Assembly: GCF_024171785.1 (NCBI RefSeq)
Contig: NZ_JAMTCK010000020.1
Location: 1 to 64,000 of the forward strand
Source: Goodfellowiella coeruleoviolacea
GTDB taxonomy: Bacteria; Actinomycetota; Actinomycetes; Mycobacteriales; Pseudonocardiaceae
DNA: 64,000 nt
Direction of reading: 5' to 3'
This document shows positions 6,730-16,773 of the stretch, in pieces; the first letter of the stretch is position 1, and each line of letters opens with the position of its first letter. The notes beneath the pieces were generated by a model. That model was not told the DNA's origin and made no database searches. It worked only from the letters and a program-made list of their open reading frames with translations. The position numbers and the translations under genes are program-made.

Positions 6730-9700
6730 CTAGTTGGACTTCTTCTTCACCTTCTTCTGGTACACCCACGGCAGGCCCTCGATCTTGCTCTTGAACTCCT
6801 GGATGGACATCTTCCTGGTCGGGTAGATGGTGTGGTGGCCGGGCGGGTCGTTGTCGTTGTACCAGTCCAGCCCCTCGGGCAGCTTGGTGCCTTCCGGCAG
6901 CATCCACATCTGGCCGCCAACCCGGTCGGTCAGGTGGTCCTCACTGTCGAAAGTGGACTTGCCCTTCGGGTCCGGTGGCCGCTGCGGCAGCACGTTGCCG
7001 TTGCCGTCGGTGTCGTAGTCACCGCTGCGGTTGGGGTTGATCGAGGGCGGTTCCTCGCGCTTGCCGATGGCGTAGAGCCGCGGTGTCGGCTTGCTCTCCT
7101 CGTGCTCCTTCTTCTTGCGCTGCTTGCGTTCCCGCTTGACGATGCGCTTGATGATCTTCTTGATCTTCTTGCCGACGCTCTTGACCTTGTCGACGGCCTT
7201 CTTGACGGCTTTCCTGACCGCCTTGACGAACTTGGACTTCTTGAGCTTGACCAGGACCTTCTTGGCCACCTTGATCACCTTGACGACGAACTTCTTCACC
7301 GTCTTGGTGATGAAGACCTTCACGTAGTGGAAGATCATCTTCTTGATGAAGCTGAACACCTTGCCGAAGAAGCCCCGCATCGGCGACCAGATCCAGTGGC
7401 CCACCCGCTTCAGCACCGGCACCGCGTACTTCTTGACCACCGGCACGACGACCTTCTTGGCCACGAAGCGGATCACGATGCCCCAGAACTGGCCGTCCGG
7501 GTCGGAGAAGGTGACCGGGCTGTTGTTGGCGTAGGCGTAGGCGTTGGTCTGCTGCGGCTCGGCGAAGTCGATGACCGGGTCCGGGGAGATGAACCGACCG
7601 GTGCTCGGGTCGTACGCGCGTTCGCCCAGCTGCGTCAGGCCGGTGGAGCTGTCCACCGTGCCACCGACGAAGCCCTTGTTGCCCGGCCAGGCCGCGGACT
7701 TCAGGCCGCGTTCCTCACCGAACGGGGTGATCCGCCGGCGCTGGAACTCCTGGGTGTCCGCGTCGATGGCCAACTCGCCGGTGCCGGCCAGATCCGAGCT
7801 GATCCAGTCCAGCGCGCCGTCCGGCCCGCGCACCGCCACCAGCTCGTCGTGCAGGTAGTAGTAGCGGGTCGGCTGGATCTCGCCGGTCGGGGTGAGCAGC
7901 ACCTCGGTGGCGCCGAGGTACAGCGTGGTCCCGGTGGCGTCCCGGCGCAGCAGCCGGTCGCCGTCGGCGTCGTACAGGTAGGAGGTGACCTTGCCGTTGT
8001 CGGTCACCTTGGCCAGCGCACCCTCGGCGTCCCACTCCAGCGTCTGGTTGACGCCGGAGGCGAGCTTGCGGGTGGTGGTGTTGCCGGCCTCGTCGTAGCC
8101 GTACTCGTCCACCCTGGTCCCGCTCGGCCCGGTCGTGGTGACCTTGTTCACCGCGTGCGGCCGTGCCTTGCCGGGCTCGGGGTACTCGTAGGTGCTGGTG
8201 GTGGACTTGCCGTCGGGCGCGGTCGTGGTCTGGCTGCGCCGGTTGCCCACCTTGTCGTAGGTCCACGCGTGCCAGTACGGCGCCGGCCCGCCCAGCGTGC
8301 CCGCGCTCGGCGCGGCCGAGCAGTTGCCGTCGCCCGGCGTCCACGCCCCGGTCATCCGGCGCAGGTAGTCGTAGCCGAAGCACTGGACGTCGGTGGCCTC
8401 GCCGGTGTCCGCGCCGGGCTGGTTGGCCACCCGGGTCACGTTGCCGGCCTGGTCGTAGTCGTAGGACACGTTGGACAGTCGACGGCCTGCGGTCTCCCGC
8501 TCGGTCACCGAGCGGATCACCCGCCTGGTGCCGATCTCGTACTCCAGCGACCGCTTCACCCACTTGCCTCCGGCCGACAGCGTCATCTGCTGCGGTTCGG
8601 CGTAGGGGGTGTAGGAGGTGTCCGTGACGTAGGTGCTCTTGCCGGTCAGCGTGCTGGGCAGACCCAGGCTGTTGTAGCCGTAGGTCAGCGTCTCCTCGGC
8701 CAGCCCGCCCACCGCGGGCATGGTCGCCGAGACCAGGTCGCCGTCCGCGCCGTACCCGCTGGTGAACTTGTAGGTTCCGGCCAGCTTGCCCTCGGCGGCG
8801 GGGATGGTGATGGACATCCCGGTCGGCTGGTTGCCCTTGTCGTAGCCGAGGATGTCGGTGCGGTAGGCGTTGCCGTCGACGTAGCGGATGGACGCGGTGG
8901 GCAGCCCGGGCGCGGGCGTGCCGTCGGCCAGCACGTCGTAGCGCCACTCGGCGCGCTTGGGCCCGTCCGGCGCGCCCTCGTGCACGGCCGTGGCCCGGCC
9001 GAGCGCGTCGTAGTCGTAGAACAGCGTGGTGCCCCGACCGTCCTTCCTGGACACCACCTGGTCGGCGTCGTTGTAGGTCATCTCGGTGACGCCGCGATCC
9101 GGGTCGGTGGTCCGGATCTCCCGGCCGAGCAGGTCGTACTCGTGCCGCCACACGTTGCCGGCCGGGTCGGTGACCGTCTCCAGCTGGCCGAACTTGGTGT
9201 AGGTGTAGGTGGTTCTGTCGTACTCGCCGGTGGGCGAGTCGCCCTGGTACTGGCGCAGCTCGATCAGCCGGCCCTCGTTGTCCACGATCTGGCTGGTCGG
9301 CGTCTCACCCTGCGGCGGGTCGATGTCGTGCCGGTCGCCCACGTAGCTGTGCGTGGTGCGCCACTTCTCCACGCCCTCGACCTTGAAGATCTCCGCGGTC
9401 GGCCGGTCCAGGCCGTCGTACTCGGTGATGGTCTGCGCCGGCAGCTGCGCCTCGTCCGGGATGAGCACGTCCGTGCCGGGTGGGGCGTCGTTGTAGTACG
9501 GCCCGTTGTCCTTGACCACCAGGCCGCGTCCGTCGTGGATGGTGTCGGTGACCACGCGGCCGCCGCCGGGCGCCGGCTCCTGGCTCTGCCGCTCCCGCAT
9601 CTGCCCGTCGAACAGGTCGTAGTCGGTGACGTACCCGCCGTCCGGCTGCAGCGTGCGGTTGGTGACGACGTTGGCGCCGTCGGTGCGGATCAGGTAGCTG

Positions 9701-12700
9701 TGCTCGGTGGTCGGGCTCTGCGAGCGGTCCCGGCCCGGCGCCCAGGTCTTGGTCACCCGGCCCAGCGGGTCGTAGGCCCACTCACTGCGCTTGCCGTTGG
9801 TGTCGACCGCGACCAGTTCCTCGCCCCACGCCGGCTCGATCTCCAGGGTGGACGACTGGCCGAGCGGGTTGGTGGACACCACCTTGGTGACCGGTCCGCC
9901 CACCGACGAGGAGTAGCTGACCGTGCTCTTCTTGTTGAACACGTCGTAGGTCTCGACCTGCCGGCCGTAGTCGTCGTAGACCGACCGCTCCACGGTCTGG
10001 TAGGTCGCCACCCCGTTGACCCACCCGTTGAACTCCTCCTTGCGGGTCACGTCACCGCGCACCGGCGCGGCGCCCAGGGTGTCGTTGTTGTCGTAGTAGA
10101 GCCGCTCACTGGCGATGAGGTCGGTGGGCAGGTCGGGCTGCTTGTCGCAGGCCACCGCCACGGTCTCGGTGAGGTAGGGCAGGTCGACCAGGTTGGCCGC
10201 GTCGTTGCGGGCGTAGCTGTAGCGGGTGCAGGTGTCGTCGTCGGGGTCGGCCAGGTCGTTGTGGTCGACCGTGCGCACCAACCGCCCCTCGGCGTCCAGC
10301 TCGTTGTCCGCGCCGGTCTGCCGCTGGCTGCCGGAACCGAGCACCTCCAGCTCACGCACCCTGGCCTCGGCCACCCGGTAGGCCTTGGTCGTGCCCCAGC
10401 TGCGGGTGCTGGTCGCGGTCGGCGCGGAGATCCACGGGTCGGTGATGGACCGGTTGGTCACCGTCCCACCGGGACGGTCGTAGGTGACGCGTTCCCGCTC
10501 CGCGCCGGCCAGTTCGTTGGTGTCCTCCCACGCGGTGCCGGTGGAGTCGACGACCTTGACGTCCTTGTGCCCGCCGGCGGCGGTCAGGTCGTCGTCCATG
10601 CCCTGGAAGTACAGGACCTCCTGCTGGGACTGGACCCCGCCGGGCGTTCCGGTGCGCACCTGGACCCGGTCGTAACCGCGCCACTGCGACCAGGTCTTGC
10701 GCTCGGTGGGAACCAGGCCGTCCTCGTCGTCGTGCCGCCACGCCGGCTTGCCGGTGTACTCCAGCTGCGTCACCTTCGGGGCCTGGCCGGTGGCCAGGTC
10801 CTTCTCGGTGACCTGGGAGACCACGTACTTGTGGAACCAGTCGTGCCGCTCCGCCGCCAGGTCGTCCAGCGAGTCCGGTGTCCACTTCAGCGGGTGGCAC
10901 CGCTTGGTGTTGTTGTCCTCGGCCGGCAGGTTGCCCGGGGCCGAGCACTCGGTCGGCAGGTAGGTGACGGCCAGTTCACCGCCGGTCTCCGAGCGGATCG
11001 CCTTGATGCGCCACCACTTCATCGGCGGGATGCCGTCGATGCCGTCGACCCGGTTGGCCAGCTGGATGCCGTCGAAGTTCACCTCGGGCAGGCTGGCGGT
11101 GCCGCCGACCAGACCGGTGCGCTTGATCGAGGCCAGCCACATGCCGGCCCGGGTGCCGTCACCCGGCGCCGGGAAGGAGTGGGTGAACGTCCAGGAGTCC
11201 ACGTCCTTGGGCGCGGTGCCGTTCCACACCTTGGTGGTGATCCTGGCCAGCCGCTTCTGCGTCCAGAACGTGGGCGTGTACTTGTTGGTGCAGCTGGTGG
11301 TGCTGGTGCAGGCCTGGTCCAGCGGGGTGTCCGGCCAGTTGGCCGGCTGCGAGGTCACGCAGCTGGTGCCGGGGATGCACCGGTCCTCGACCGTGAACGC
11401 CACCTGACCGACCGGCGGGGTGGTGTAGACCGCGCCGTCGCGCTGACCGTAGTCGATCCGCTCCAGGTAGCCGTCGCGCACGTAGGTGCTGACCTTGGTG
11501 GCGGTCATGTTGCGCGCGTAGTTGTTGGTCTCGGTCCTGTAGAAGAAGCTCATGGTGTTGCCGTGGGCGTCCACCACGTAGTCCAGGTTCCACCGCCACG
11601 CCTGCTGGCACCAGGACGCGTCGAAAGTGGACTGTCGGCACGGCTCGCCGGTCTGGTTGCCGAACACCGGGACCGTCCACACCGAGTTGGTCACGGCCTT
11701 GCCGGTGGTCCAGCCGGGCAGCTTGTGCAGGCCGAAGAAGTACTGGGTGCCGTCCCTGGTGGTGATCTTCCAGTACTCGCCCTTGTTGTCGTCCTTGTCG
11801 CCGCCGTCGCCGTTGTCCCGGCCGGACAGCCGCTCGATGCGGGAGCCGTCGTCGTTGCGGGGCCGCCACTTGCCGGTGGCGTCGTCGCGCACCAGTTCCA
11901 CGGCCGAGCCGTTCAGCGACATGCTCGCGTTGTCCGTGCGCCAGCACAGGTCACCGGTCTTCTTGGTGTTGTTGCCGCCGGTCATGTCCGTCGAGCAGCT
12001 GGCGTAGCGGCGCTCGATGTAGCCGCCGGGGGTGAAGTCGAAGCCCTCGCCCACCCAGGACGGCTGGTTGTTGGTGGCCGACGTCCTGGCGTCCACCGAG
12101 CCGGACGAGTAGGACAGCTCCAGCTCGGGTTCGGGGCCGCCGATGGCCGGCGGCGTGGGCATGGGGTACTCCCAGGTGAAGTCGCCCGACGAGCCGCCGG
12201 CGGTCCAGGTGGCGCCCGGCGACAGCGAGGACGCCTGGAAGTCGCCCGCGCCCGAGGAGGCCGCCGCGGTCACCGCGAACAGCCCGGTGCCGGCCTGGTC
12301 GGCGCTGCCCGGGGTCAGCGCCGCGGTCAGCGTGCCGGAGCCGTCGTTGCGGGTGGGCAGCTGCCTGGGCTGGCACTCGTCGCGCTCGGGCGTGCTCAGC
12401 GCGCACTCGGGCAGCGCGGCCAGCCGCAGCCGGGTGGCCCAGTCACCGCCGTAGGCGTCGCGGTAGGACGAGTAGTCGACCTCGACGGAGAGCGGGCGCT
12501 GGGCGGCGGCGCGTGCCGTGCCGGCGGGCGTGACCACCCGCAGCACCGGCCCGTCCAGCCGCTTGTCCAGTACCTCCACCCGGACCCGGTCCGGGGCCGC
12601 CGCCGCCAGCGTCTGGTCACCGGTCCTGGTGGCCGGTGCCACGCCGACGCGCACCGGCAGGTCGCCGACCTTGGTCAGGGCGGTGGTGTCGGCCGCGCGC

Positions 12701-12972
12701 AGCGTGGCGGCCAGCGACACCTCGCCGGCGGCGGGTGCCGGCCAGCGCACCGCCGGGGTGCCGGTGAGGGCCTTCTCCTCGGCCGGGTCCGGGCCGGGCG
12801 CCTCGGCCCTGGCGTTGACGCCGGAAACCGACTTCTCCTTCGGGGCCGACCACTCCGGACTGGTCTGCGCCCCAGCCACCTCCGGGGAGACCAGTGAGGC
12901 GGCCACCGCGAGCGCGATCGCACTCGCCCCGATCCTGCTCAGTCGTTGTCGCGAACTCGTTCTTCGACTCAT
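6730..12972 (-). CDS. RHS-repeat secreted toxin with Lys-rich segment and Tse2-like C-terminal domain
   Basis: A 2080-residue polymorphic toxin. A Sec signal peptide (RIGASAIALAVAASLVSPEV) is followed by an SpvB/RHS N-terminal region to about residue 350, YD repeats around residues 970-1755, and the RHS core boundary (ERAYDPSTGRFISPDPV, ending FSDPDG) at about 1777-1824. Next comes a 130-residue segment dominated by Lys (codons 7090-7490), then a 119-residue tip with RLYAIGKR, STFDSEDH, LPEGTKLPEGLDW and HHTIYPTRKMSIQEF. That pattern resembles Tse2-type ADP-ribosyltransferase toxins. I start at the ATG at 12972 because GGAGG lies 8 bases upstream; a GTG 11 codons earlier is weaker. A probable immunity gene follows, and the upstream neighbour is divergent. 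Confidence 0.85.
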   Translation of the reverse strand: MSRRTSSRQRLSRIGASAIALAVAASLVSPEVAGAQTSPEWSAPKEKSVSGVNARAEAPGPDPAEEKALTGTPAVRWPAPAAGEVSLAATLRAADTTALTKVGDLPVRVGVAPATRTGDQTLAAAAPDRVRVEVLDKRLDGPVLRVVTPAGTARAAAQRPLSVEVDYSSYRDAYGGDWATRLRLAALPECALSTPERDECQPRQLPTRNDGSGTLTAALTPGSADQAGTGLFAVTAAASSGAGDFQASSLSPGATWTAGGSSGDFTWEYPMPTPPAIGGPEPELELSYSSGSVDARTSATNNQPSWVGEGFDFTPGGYIERRYASCSTDMTGGNNTKKTGDLCWRTDNASMSLNGSAVELVRDDATGKWRPRNDDGSRIERLSGRDNGDGGDKDDNKGEYWKITTRDGTQYFFGLHKLPGWTTGKAVTNSVWTVPVFGNQTGEPCRQSTFDASWCQQAWRWNLDYVVDAHGNTMSFFYRTETNNYARNMTATKVSTYVRDGYLERIDYGQRDGAVYTTPPVGQVAFTVEDRCIPGTSCVTSQPANWPDTPLDQACTSTTSCTNKYTPTFWTQKRLARITTKVWNGTAPKDVDSWTFTHSFPAPGDGTRAGMWLASIKRTGLVGGTASLPEVNFDGIQLANRVDGIDGIPPMKWWRIKAIRSETGGELAVTYLPTECSAPGNLPAEDNNTKRCHPLKWTPDSLDDLAAERHDWFHKYVVSQVTEKDLATGQAPKVTQLEYTGKPAWRHDDEDGLVPTERKTWSQWRGYDRVQVRTGTPGGVQSQQEVLYFQGMDDDLTAAGGHKDVKVVDSTGTAWEDTNELAGAERERVTYDRPGGTVTNRSITDPWISAPTATSTRSWGTTKAYRVAEARVRELEVLGSGSQRQTGADNELDAEGRLVRTVDHNDLADPDDDTCTRYSYARNDAANLVDLPYLTETVAVACDKQPDLPTDLIASERLYYDNNDTLGAAPVRGDVTRKEEFNGWVNGVATYQTVERSVYDDYGRQVETYDVFNKKSTVSYSSSVGGPVTKVVSTNPLGQSSTLEIEPAWGEELVAVDTNGKRSEWAYDPLGRVTKTWAPGRDRSQSPTTEHSYLIRTDGANVVTNRTLQPDGGYVTDYDLFDGQMRERQSQEPAPGGGRVVTDTIHDGRGLVVKDNGPYYNDAPPGTDVLIPDEAQLPAQTITEYDGLDRPTAEIFKVEGVEKWRTTHSYVGDRHDIDPPQGETPTSQIVDNEGRLIELRQYQGDSPTGEYDRTTYTYTKFGQLETVTDPAGNVWRHEYDLLGREIRTTDPDRGVTEMTYNDADQVVSRKDGRGTTLFYDYDALGRATAVHEGAPDGPKRAEWRYDVLADGTPAPGLPTASIRYVDGNAYRTDILGYDKGNQPTGMSITIPAAEGKLAGTYKFTSGYGADGDLVSATMPAVGGLAEETLTYGYNSLGLPSTLTGKSTYVTDTSYTPYAEPQQMTLSAGGKWVKRSLEYEIGTRRVIRSVTERETAGRRLSNVSYDYDQAGNVTRVANQPGADTGEATDVQCFGYDYLRRMTGAWTPGDGNCSAAPSAGTLGGPAPYWHAWTYDKVGNRRSQTTTAPDGKSTTSTYEYPEPGKARPHAVNKVTTTGPSGTRVDEYGYDEAGNTTTRKLASGVNQTLEWDAEGALAKVTDNGKVTSYLYDADGDRLLRRDATGTTLYLGATEVLLTPTGEIQPTRYYYLHDELVAVRGPDGALDWISSDLAGTGELAIDADTQEFQRRRITPFGEERGLKSAAWPGNKGFVGGTVDSSTGLTQLGERAYDPSTGRFISPDPVIDFAEPQQTNAYAYANNSPVTFSDPDGQFWGIVIRFVAKKVVVPVVKKYAVPVLKRVGHWIWSPMRGFFGKVFSFIKKMIFHYVKVFITKTVKKFVVKVIKVAKKVLVKLKKSKFVKAVRKAVKKAVDKVKSVGKKIKKIIKRIVKRERKQRKKKEHEESKPTPRLYAIGKREEPPSINPNRSGDYDTDGNGNVLPQRPPDPKGKSTFDSEDHLTDRVGGQMWMLPEGTKLPEGLDWYNDNDPPGHHTIYPTRKMSIQEFKSKIEGLPWVYQKKVKKKSN

Positions 12973-13144
12973 CCACGTGCCTCCAGGGCGAACGAGACAG
13001 ACCACCCGTGTCGGGGTGGCCAGCAGCGGATGCTAGGACCGGACAAGACCGCCGACGCCAGACGTTTCGACAGCGACGGAAACGCTTCCCTCCGCGTGAA
13101 ATCTGTGTTTAGCCTGCGCTCCCGCATCAGGAAGGCAGTAGTCG
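12973..13144. promoter_or_regulatory. Divergent promoter region of RHS and lectin genes
   Basis: 172 bases separating two large secreted-protein genes. It contains GGAAACGCTTCC (13078-13089), whose GGAAACGCTT core also occurs inverted at 1472-1486. I could not assign -35/-10 boxes with confidence. Co-regulation of the two genes is plausible from the shared region but not shown. Confidence 0.45.
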
Positions 13145-16100
13145 ATGGCAGTTCGAGGCACCGCGCGCCTGCTGGCGTTCGCCCTGGCCATGGTGTGTAC
13201 GGTGAGCGGCTGGCCGGGCGTGGCCGGCGCGGCGGAACCCGGTGCCGCCACCGGCGATCCGGCCCCACCCGGTGTGGCCGGGGTGACCGAGGCGCCGGAC
13301 GAGACGACCGCGTTCGCGGCGGCGCGGCGCTCGGGTGCGCCGGTGGAGATCACCGCCGAGCGCACCGAGACCTCGCGGGTGTTCGCCAACCCGTCCGGCA
13401 CCAGGACCCTGGAGCAGTACGTGCAGCCGGTCCGGGCGCGCACGCCCGAGGGGTGGGCGCCGATCGACACCACCCTGGTCCGCGACGCCGACGGCACGGT
13501 GCGGCCCCGGGTGGCCGTGGCCGGGCTGCGGCTGTCCGGTGGCGGCGCGGGCGAACTGGTCTCGATCAGCCGGGACGACAGGCGGCTGGGCCTGTCCTGG
13601 CCGGGTGCGCTGCCCACCCCGGTGCTGGCCGGCGACACCGCCACCTACCCGGAGGTGCTGCCCGGCGTGGACCTGCGGGTGCGGGTGACGGCCGACGGGT
13701 TCGCCCAGCTGCTGGTGGTCAAGGACGCCAGGGCCGCGGCCAACCCGGCGCTGCGCGCGATCACGTACCACACCTCGACCAGTGGCCTGACCATCAGGGC
13801 GCACCAGGACGGCAGCACCACCGCCGAGCACGACGGCACCCCGGTGTTCTACTCCGGCACCCCCACCATGTGGGACAGCACCCCGGCCCCGGCCGCCCGG
13901 ACCGCCGCCGCCCCAGCGTCCACAGTGGACGAGAGCGGGCCGGCGCGGGAGCGGGCCATGGGCCTGCGGGTGGACCGCGACCGGCTGACCGTGCTGCCCG
14001 ACCAGGACCTGCTGACCGGGTCGGACACCCAGTTCCCGCTCTACCTCGGCCCGTCCTACAGCTCCACCCAGTACCGGTGGACCCAGGTCAACGGCTACGC
14101 CGCCACCACCTCCTACTGGACCACCCAGCGGGACGTGGCCAGGGTCGGCTACCAGAACTACGACGGCACCTCCCGCTACCGGTCGTTCTTCCAGGTCAAC
14201 GCCGCGCCGTTCGCCGGCTCCCGGATCACCCGCACCTGGTTCGCGGTGACCCTGGACCACTCCGGGTCGTGCGCGGCCACCCCGGTGGACTTCTGGCACA
14301 CCAAGGCCATCGACCCGGCGGTCGCGCTCACCTGGAACAGCAGCACGTCGCACTGGCTGTCCAAACTGGACACCCGCTCGGGCAACGCCAACGAGGGCGG
14401 CGGCTGCGGCACCACCCAGCCCGACCTGCCGATGGAGTTCAGCTCGGCGGCGTTGCAGACCGTGGTGCAGAACGCGGCCACCGCCAAGGCGGGCAGCCTC
14501 ACCTTCGGCCTGCGCGCGCCCAACGAGAGCGACGCCGGCCAGTGGAAGAAGTTCCTGCCGGCCACCGCGCGCCTGGTGGTGGAGTACAACATCGCGCCGC
14601 GCGCGCCCATCGGCCTGGCCACCGTGCCGCCCACGCCGTGCGGCACCGCGACCGCGCCGACCGCGCTGAACACCGCCACGCCCACGTTCTCCGCGATCGC
14701 CTCGGACCCGGACAACGACAACGTGTCCGGCCAGCTGGAGATCCTCAACGGGGACACCGTGATCAGCACGGTCGACGGGCCCACCATCCGCTCGGGCGGG
14801 GCGTTCACCTGGCCGCCGCTGCCGGCCGGGGTGCTGCCCGAGGACCAGCCGGACACGGTGTTCAACTACCGCGCCCGCGTCCGCGACGCCGGACTGTCCA
14901 GTCCGGACAGTGCCCGCTGCTACTTCACCGTCGACCGGGTGCGGCCGGGCACCCCGACGATCACCACCGCCGACTACCCCGACGGGGTCCCGGTCCGCGC
15001 GGTCGGTGAGCTGGGCACGGTCACCTTCACCCGCGCGGCCGGCGACACCGACGTGGCCGGCTTCAAGTACGGCTTCCAGCAGGACAAGACGACCATGTGG
15101 GTGGCGGCCGGGGCGACCGGGTCGGCGACCGTGCCGATCACCCTGTGGCCGCGCTCGGCCGGCATCGACCGGCCGCTGTACGTGCGGGCGGTGGACCGGG
15201 CCGGCAACATCAGCGTGGCCACCCCGGCGTGGACGCTGACCGCGAACGACCGGACCGTGCCGGGCGGCGCGGTCCGCGGCGACACCAACGGGGACCGGCG
15301 CGCCGACTTCACCACCCTGTTCGACCAGGGTGACGGCCGCACCGCCGCGTGGAACGTGCTGTCCTCCGGCGACGGGTTCACCGCCGGCTACATCGGCTGG
15401 GACACCGACGTCAGCGGTGGTTTCCCGATGTACCGGATCAAGAGCGTCAACGGCGACTTCGACGGGGACGGCCGCACCGACATCGCCACCTTCCGGGAGG
15501 ACCCGGACGGCATGGTCCGGCTGTACCTGCTGCGCTCGGACGGCAACCGGTTCGACGCGGAGAGCGAGCCGGCCTGGGCTGGCTCCCAGTACCGGCTGTC
15601 CCACCTGCGGCTGGCCGCGGGTGACTTCGACGGGGACGGCGACGACGACATCGCGGTGTTCCAGGGCCTGAGCGGCAACCAGACCGTGCTGTGGGTGCAC
15701 CACAGCGCCGCCGGCCGGGTGGGCGCGCCCGTGCAGCGCTGGGACAGCGGCGTCGGCGGCCTGGACGTCGGCCAGCTCTCCCCGGTGGCCGGTGACTTCA
15801 CCGGCGACGGCCGCGACGACATCGCCGTGTTCCGCGGCGCCACCGGTGGTACCCGCACCACCCTGTGGCTGCACCAGGCCACCGACACCGGGTTCGCCGC
15901 GCCGGTGCAGCAGTGGGACAGCGGCAGCACCACCTTCGACCGGGCCCGCGCCAGCTACCTGAGCACCAACGTCAACGGCGACGCCGCCGGCCGCGACGAG
16001 ATCGTCGCCGTGTACGACAAGGGCGGCGCCGCCACCCAGCTGACCGTGTTCACCGCGGGCACCGGCACCTGGACCACGTCGGTGGGCTGGGACAGCGGTG

Positions 16101-16765
16101 CGGCCAACACCTTCGACGCCAAGCGCGCGGTGGTGGCCGCCGGTGACTTCAACGGCGACGGCAGGGGCGATGTGGCCGCCCTGTACGACGTGGGCGGCGG
16201 CACCCGCCAGCTGCACACGTTCAGCTCGACCGGGACCGCGCTGAGCAACGCCAGGATCGACTGGCAGGGCACGGTGGCCGACGCGCCCGCGTCCGTCTAC
16301 ATCGAACCGAACCGCAAGTACCGGCTGCTGCCCAGGCACAGCGGCAAGTGCGTGGAGATCGCCGCCGGCAACACCGCCAACGACACCCCGCTCAAGCAGG
16401 CCGACTGCGCGGGGTCCGCGAGCAACCAGCAGTTCACCCTGGAGCGGATCGGCAGCACGCCCTACTTCCGCGCCAAGGTGGTGGCCTCGGGCAAGTGCCT
16501 GGACATCACCGGCTGGAAGCACGAGGACAACACGCCGGTGGCCCAGTCGACCTGCGACGCGGACGGCGGCCCCCAGGCCAACCAGCAGTTCCGGTTGGAC
16601 TACGTGGACGGCAGCGGCATGGACGTGGTGGTGGCGCCCAGGATCGTGCACAGCGACAAGTGCGTGACCGTGAGCGGGGCCAGCACCCAGGTGGGCGCCG
16701 CCGTGGTGCAGTCCACCTGCACGGGCGCGGCCAACCAGCAGTACACCCTGCGCATCGAACCCTGA
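13145..16765 (+). CDS. Secreted FG-GAP/VCBS-repeat protein with ricin-type lectin domain
   Basis: A 1206-residue secreted protein. After a signal peptide (residues about 1-30) comes an N-terminal module with GWAPIDTTL and TYPEVLPGVDLRV, also found in the large RHS protein at 31587-41504 (GAWQPIDTTL, TYPGVLSHVDLK). A DNRLRE-like region follows (around YRSFFQVN), then Ig-like segments. Five FG-GAP repeats with calcium loops (DTNGDRRADF, DFDGDGRTDI, DFDGDGDDDI, DFTGDGRDDI, DFNGDGRGDV) span about residues 712-1040. The last 155 residues are a ricin-B beta-trefoil with three NQQ[FY] motifs. It probably binds glycans at the cell surface or in the medium. No catalytic or toxin domain is seen, so its role beside the RHS toxin is open. 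Confidence 0.85.
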   Translation: MAVRGTARLLAFALAMVCTVSGWPGVAGAAEPGAATGDPAPPGVAGVTEAPDETTAFAAARRSGAPVEITAERTETSRVFANPSGTRTLEQYVQPVRARTPEGWAPIDTTLVRDADGTVRPRVAVAGLRLSGGGAGELVSISRDDRRLGLSWPGALPTPVLAGDTATYPEVLPGVDLRVRVTADGFAQLLVVKDARAAANPALRAITYHTSTSGLTIRAHQDGSTTAEHDGTPVFYSGTPTMWDSTPAPAARTAAAPASTVDESGPARERAMGLRVDRDRLTVLPDQDLLTGSDTQFPLYLGPSYSSTQYRWTQVNGYAATTSYWTTQRDVARVGYQNYDGTSRYRSFFQVNAAPFAGSRITRTWFAVTLDHSGSCAATPVDFWHTKAIDPAVALTWNSSTSHWLSKLDTRSGNANEGGGCGTTQPDLPMEFSSAALQTVVQNAATAKAGSLTFGLRAPNESDAGQWKKFLPATARLVVEYNIAPRAPIGLATVPPTPCGTATAPTALNTATPTFSAIASDPDNDNVSGQLEILNGDTVISTVDGPTIRSGGAFTWPPLPAGVLPEDQPDTVFNYRARVRDAGLSSPDSARCYFTVDRVRPGTPTITTADYPDGVPVRAVGELGTVTFTRAAGDTDVAGFKYGFQQDKTTMWVAAGATGSATVPITLWPRSAGIDRPLYVRAVDRAGNISVATPAWTLTANDRTVPGGAVRGDTNGDRRADFTTLFDQGDGRTAAWNVLSSGDGFTAGYIGWDTDVSGGFPMYRIKSVNGDFDGDGRTDIATFREDPDGMVRLYLLRSDGNRFDAESEPAWAGSQYRLSHLRLAAGDFDGDGDDDIAVFQGLSGNQTVLWVHHSAAGRVGAPVQRWDSGVGGLDVGQLSPVAGDFTGDGRDDIAVFRGATGGTRTTLWLHQATDTGFAAPVQQWDSGSTTFDRARASYLSTNVNGDAAGRDEIVAVYDKGGAATQLTVFTAGTGTWTTSVGWDSGAANTFDAKRAVVAAGDFNGDGRGDVAALYDVGGGTRQLHTFSSTGTALSNARIDWQGTVADAPASVYIEPNRKYRLLPRHSGKCVEIAAGNTANDTPLKQADCAGSASNQQFTLERIGSTPYFRAKVVASGKCLDITGWKHEDNTPVAQSTCDADGGPQANQQFRLDYVDGSGMDVVVAPRIVHSDKCVTVSGASTQVGAAVVQSTCTGAANQQYTLRIEP

Positions 16766-16773
16766 CCGGCACC

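Noticed and set aside
7500-11800. Regularly spaced GTCGTAG-like repeats that could suggest a repeat array
   Set aside because: They are the codons of YD repeats in the RHS protein, with irregular spacing and no spacers as in CRISPR.
6832-12897. A 2021-codon open frame antisense to the first RHS gene
   Set aside because: It mirrors the RHS codon pattern (Gly/Val/Arg-rich translation without domains), a usual artefact of strong third-position GC bias. The RHS frame has clear domains.
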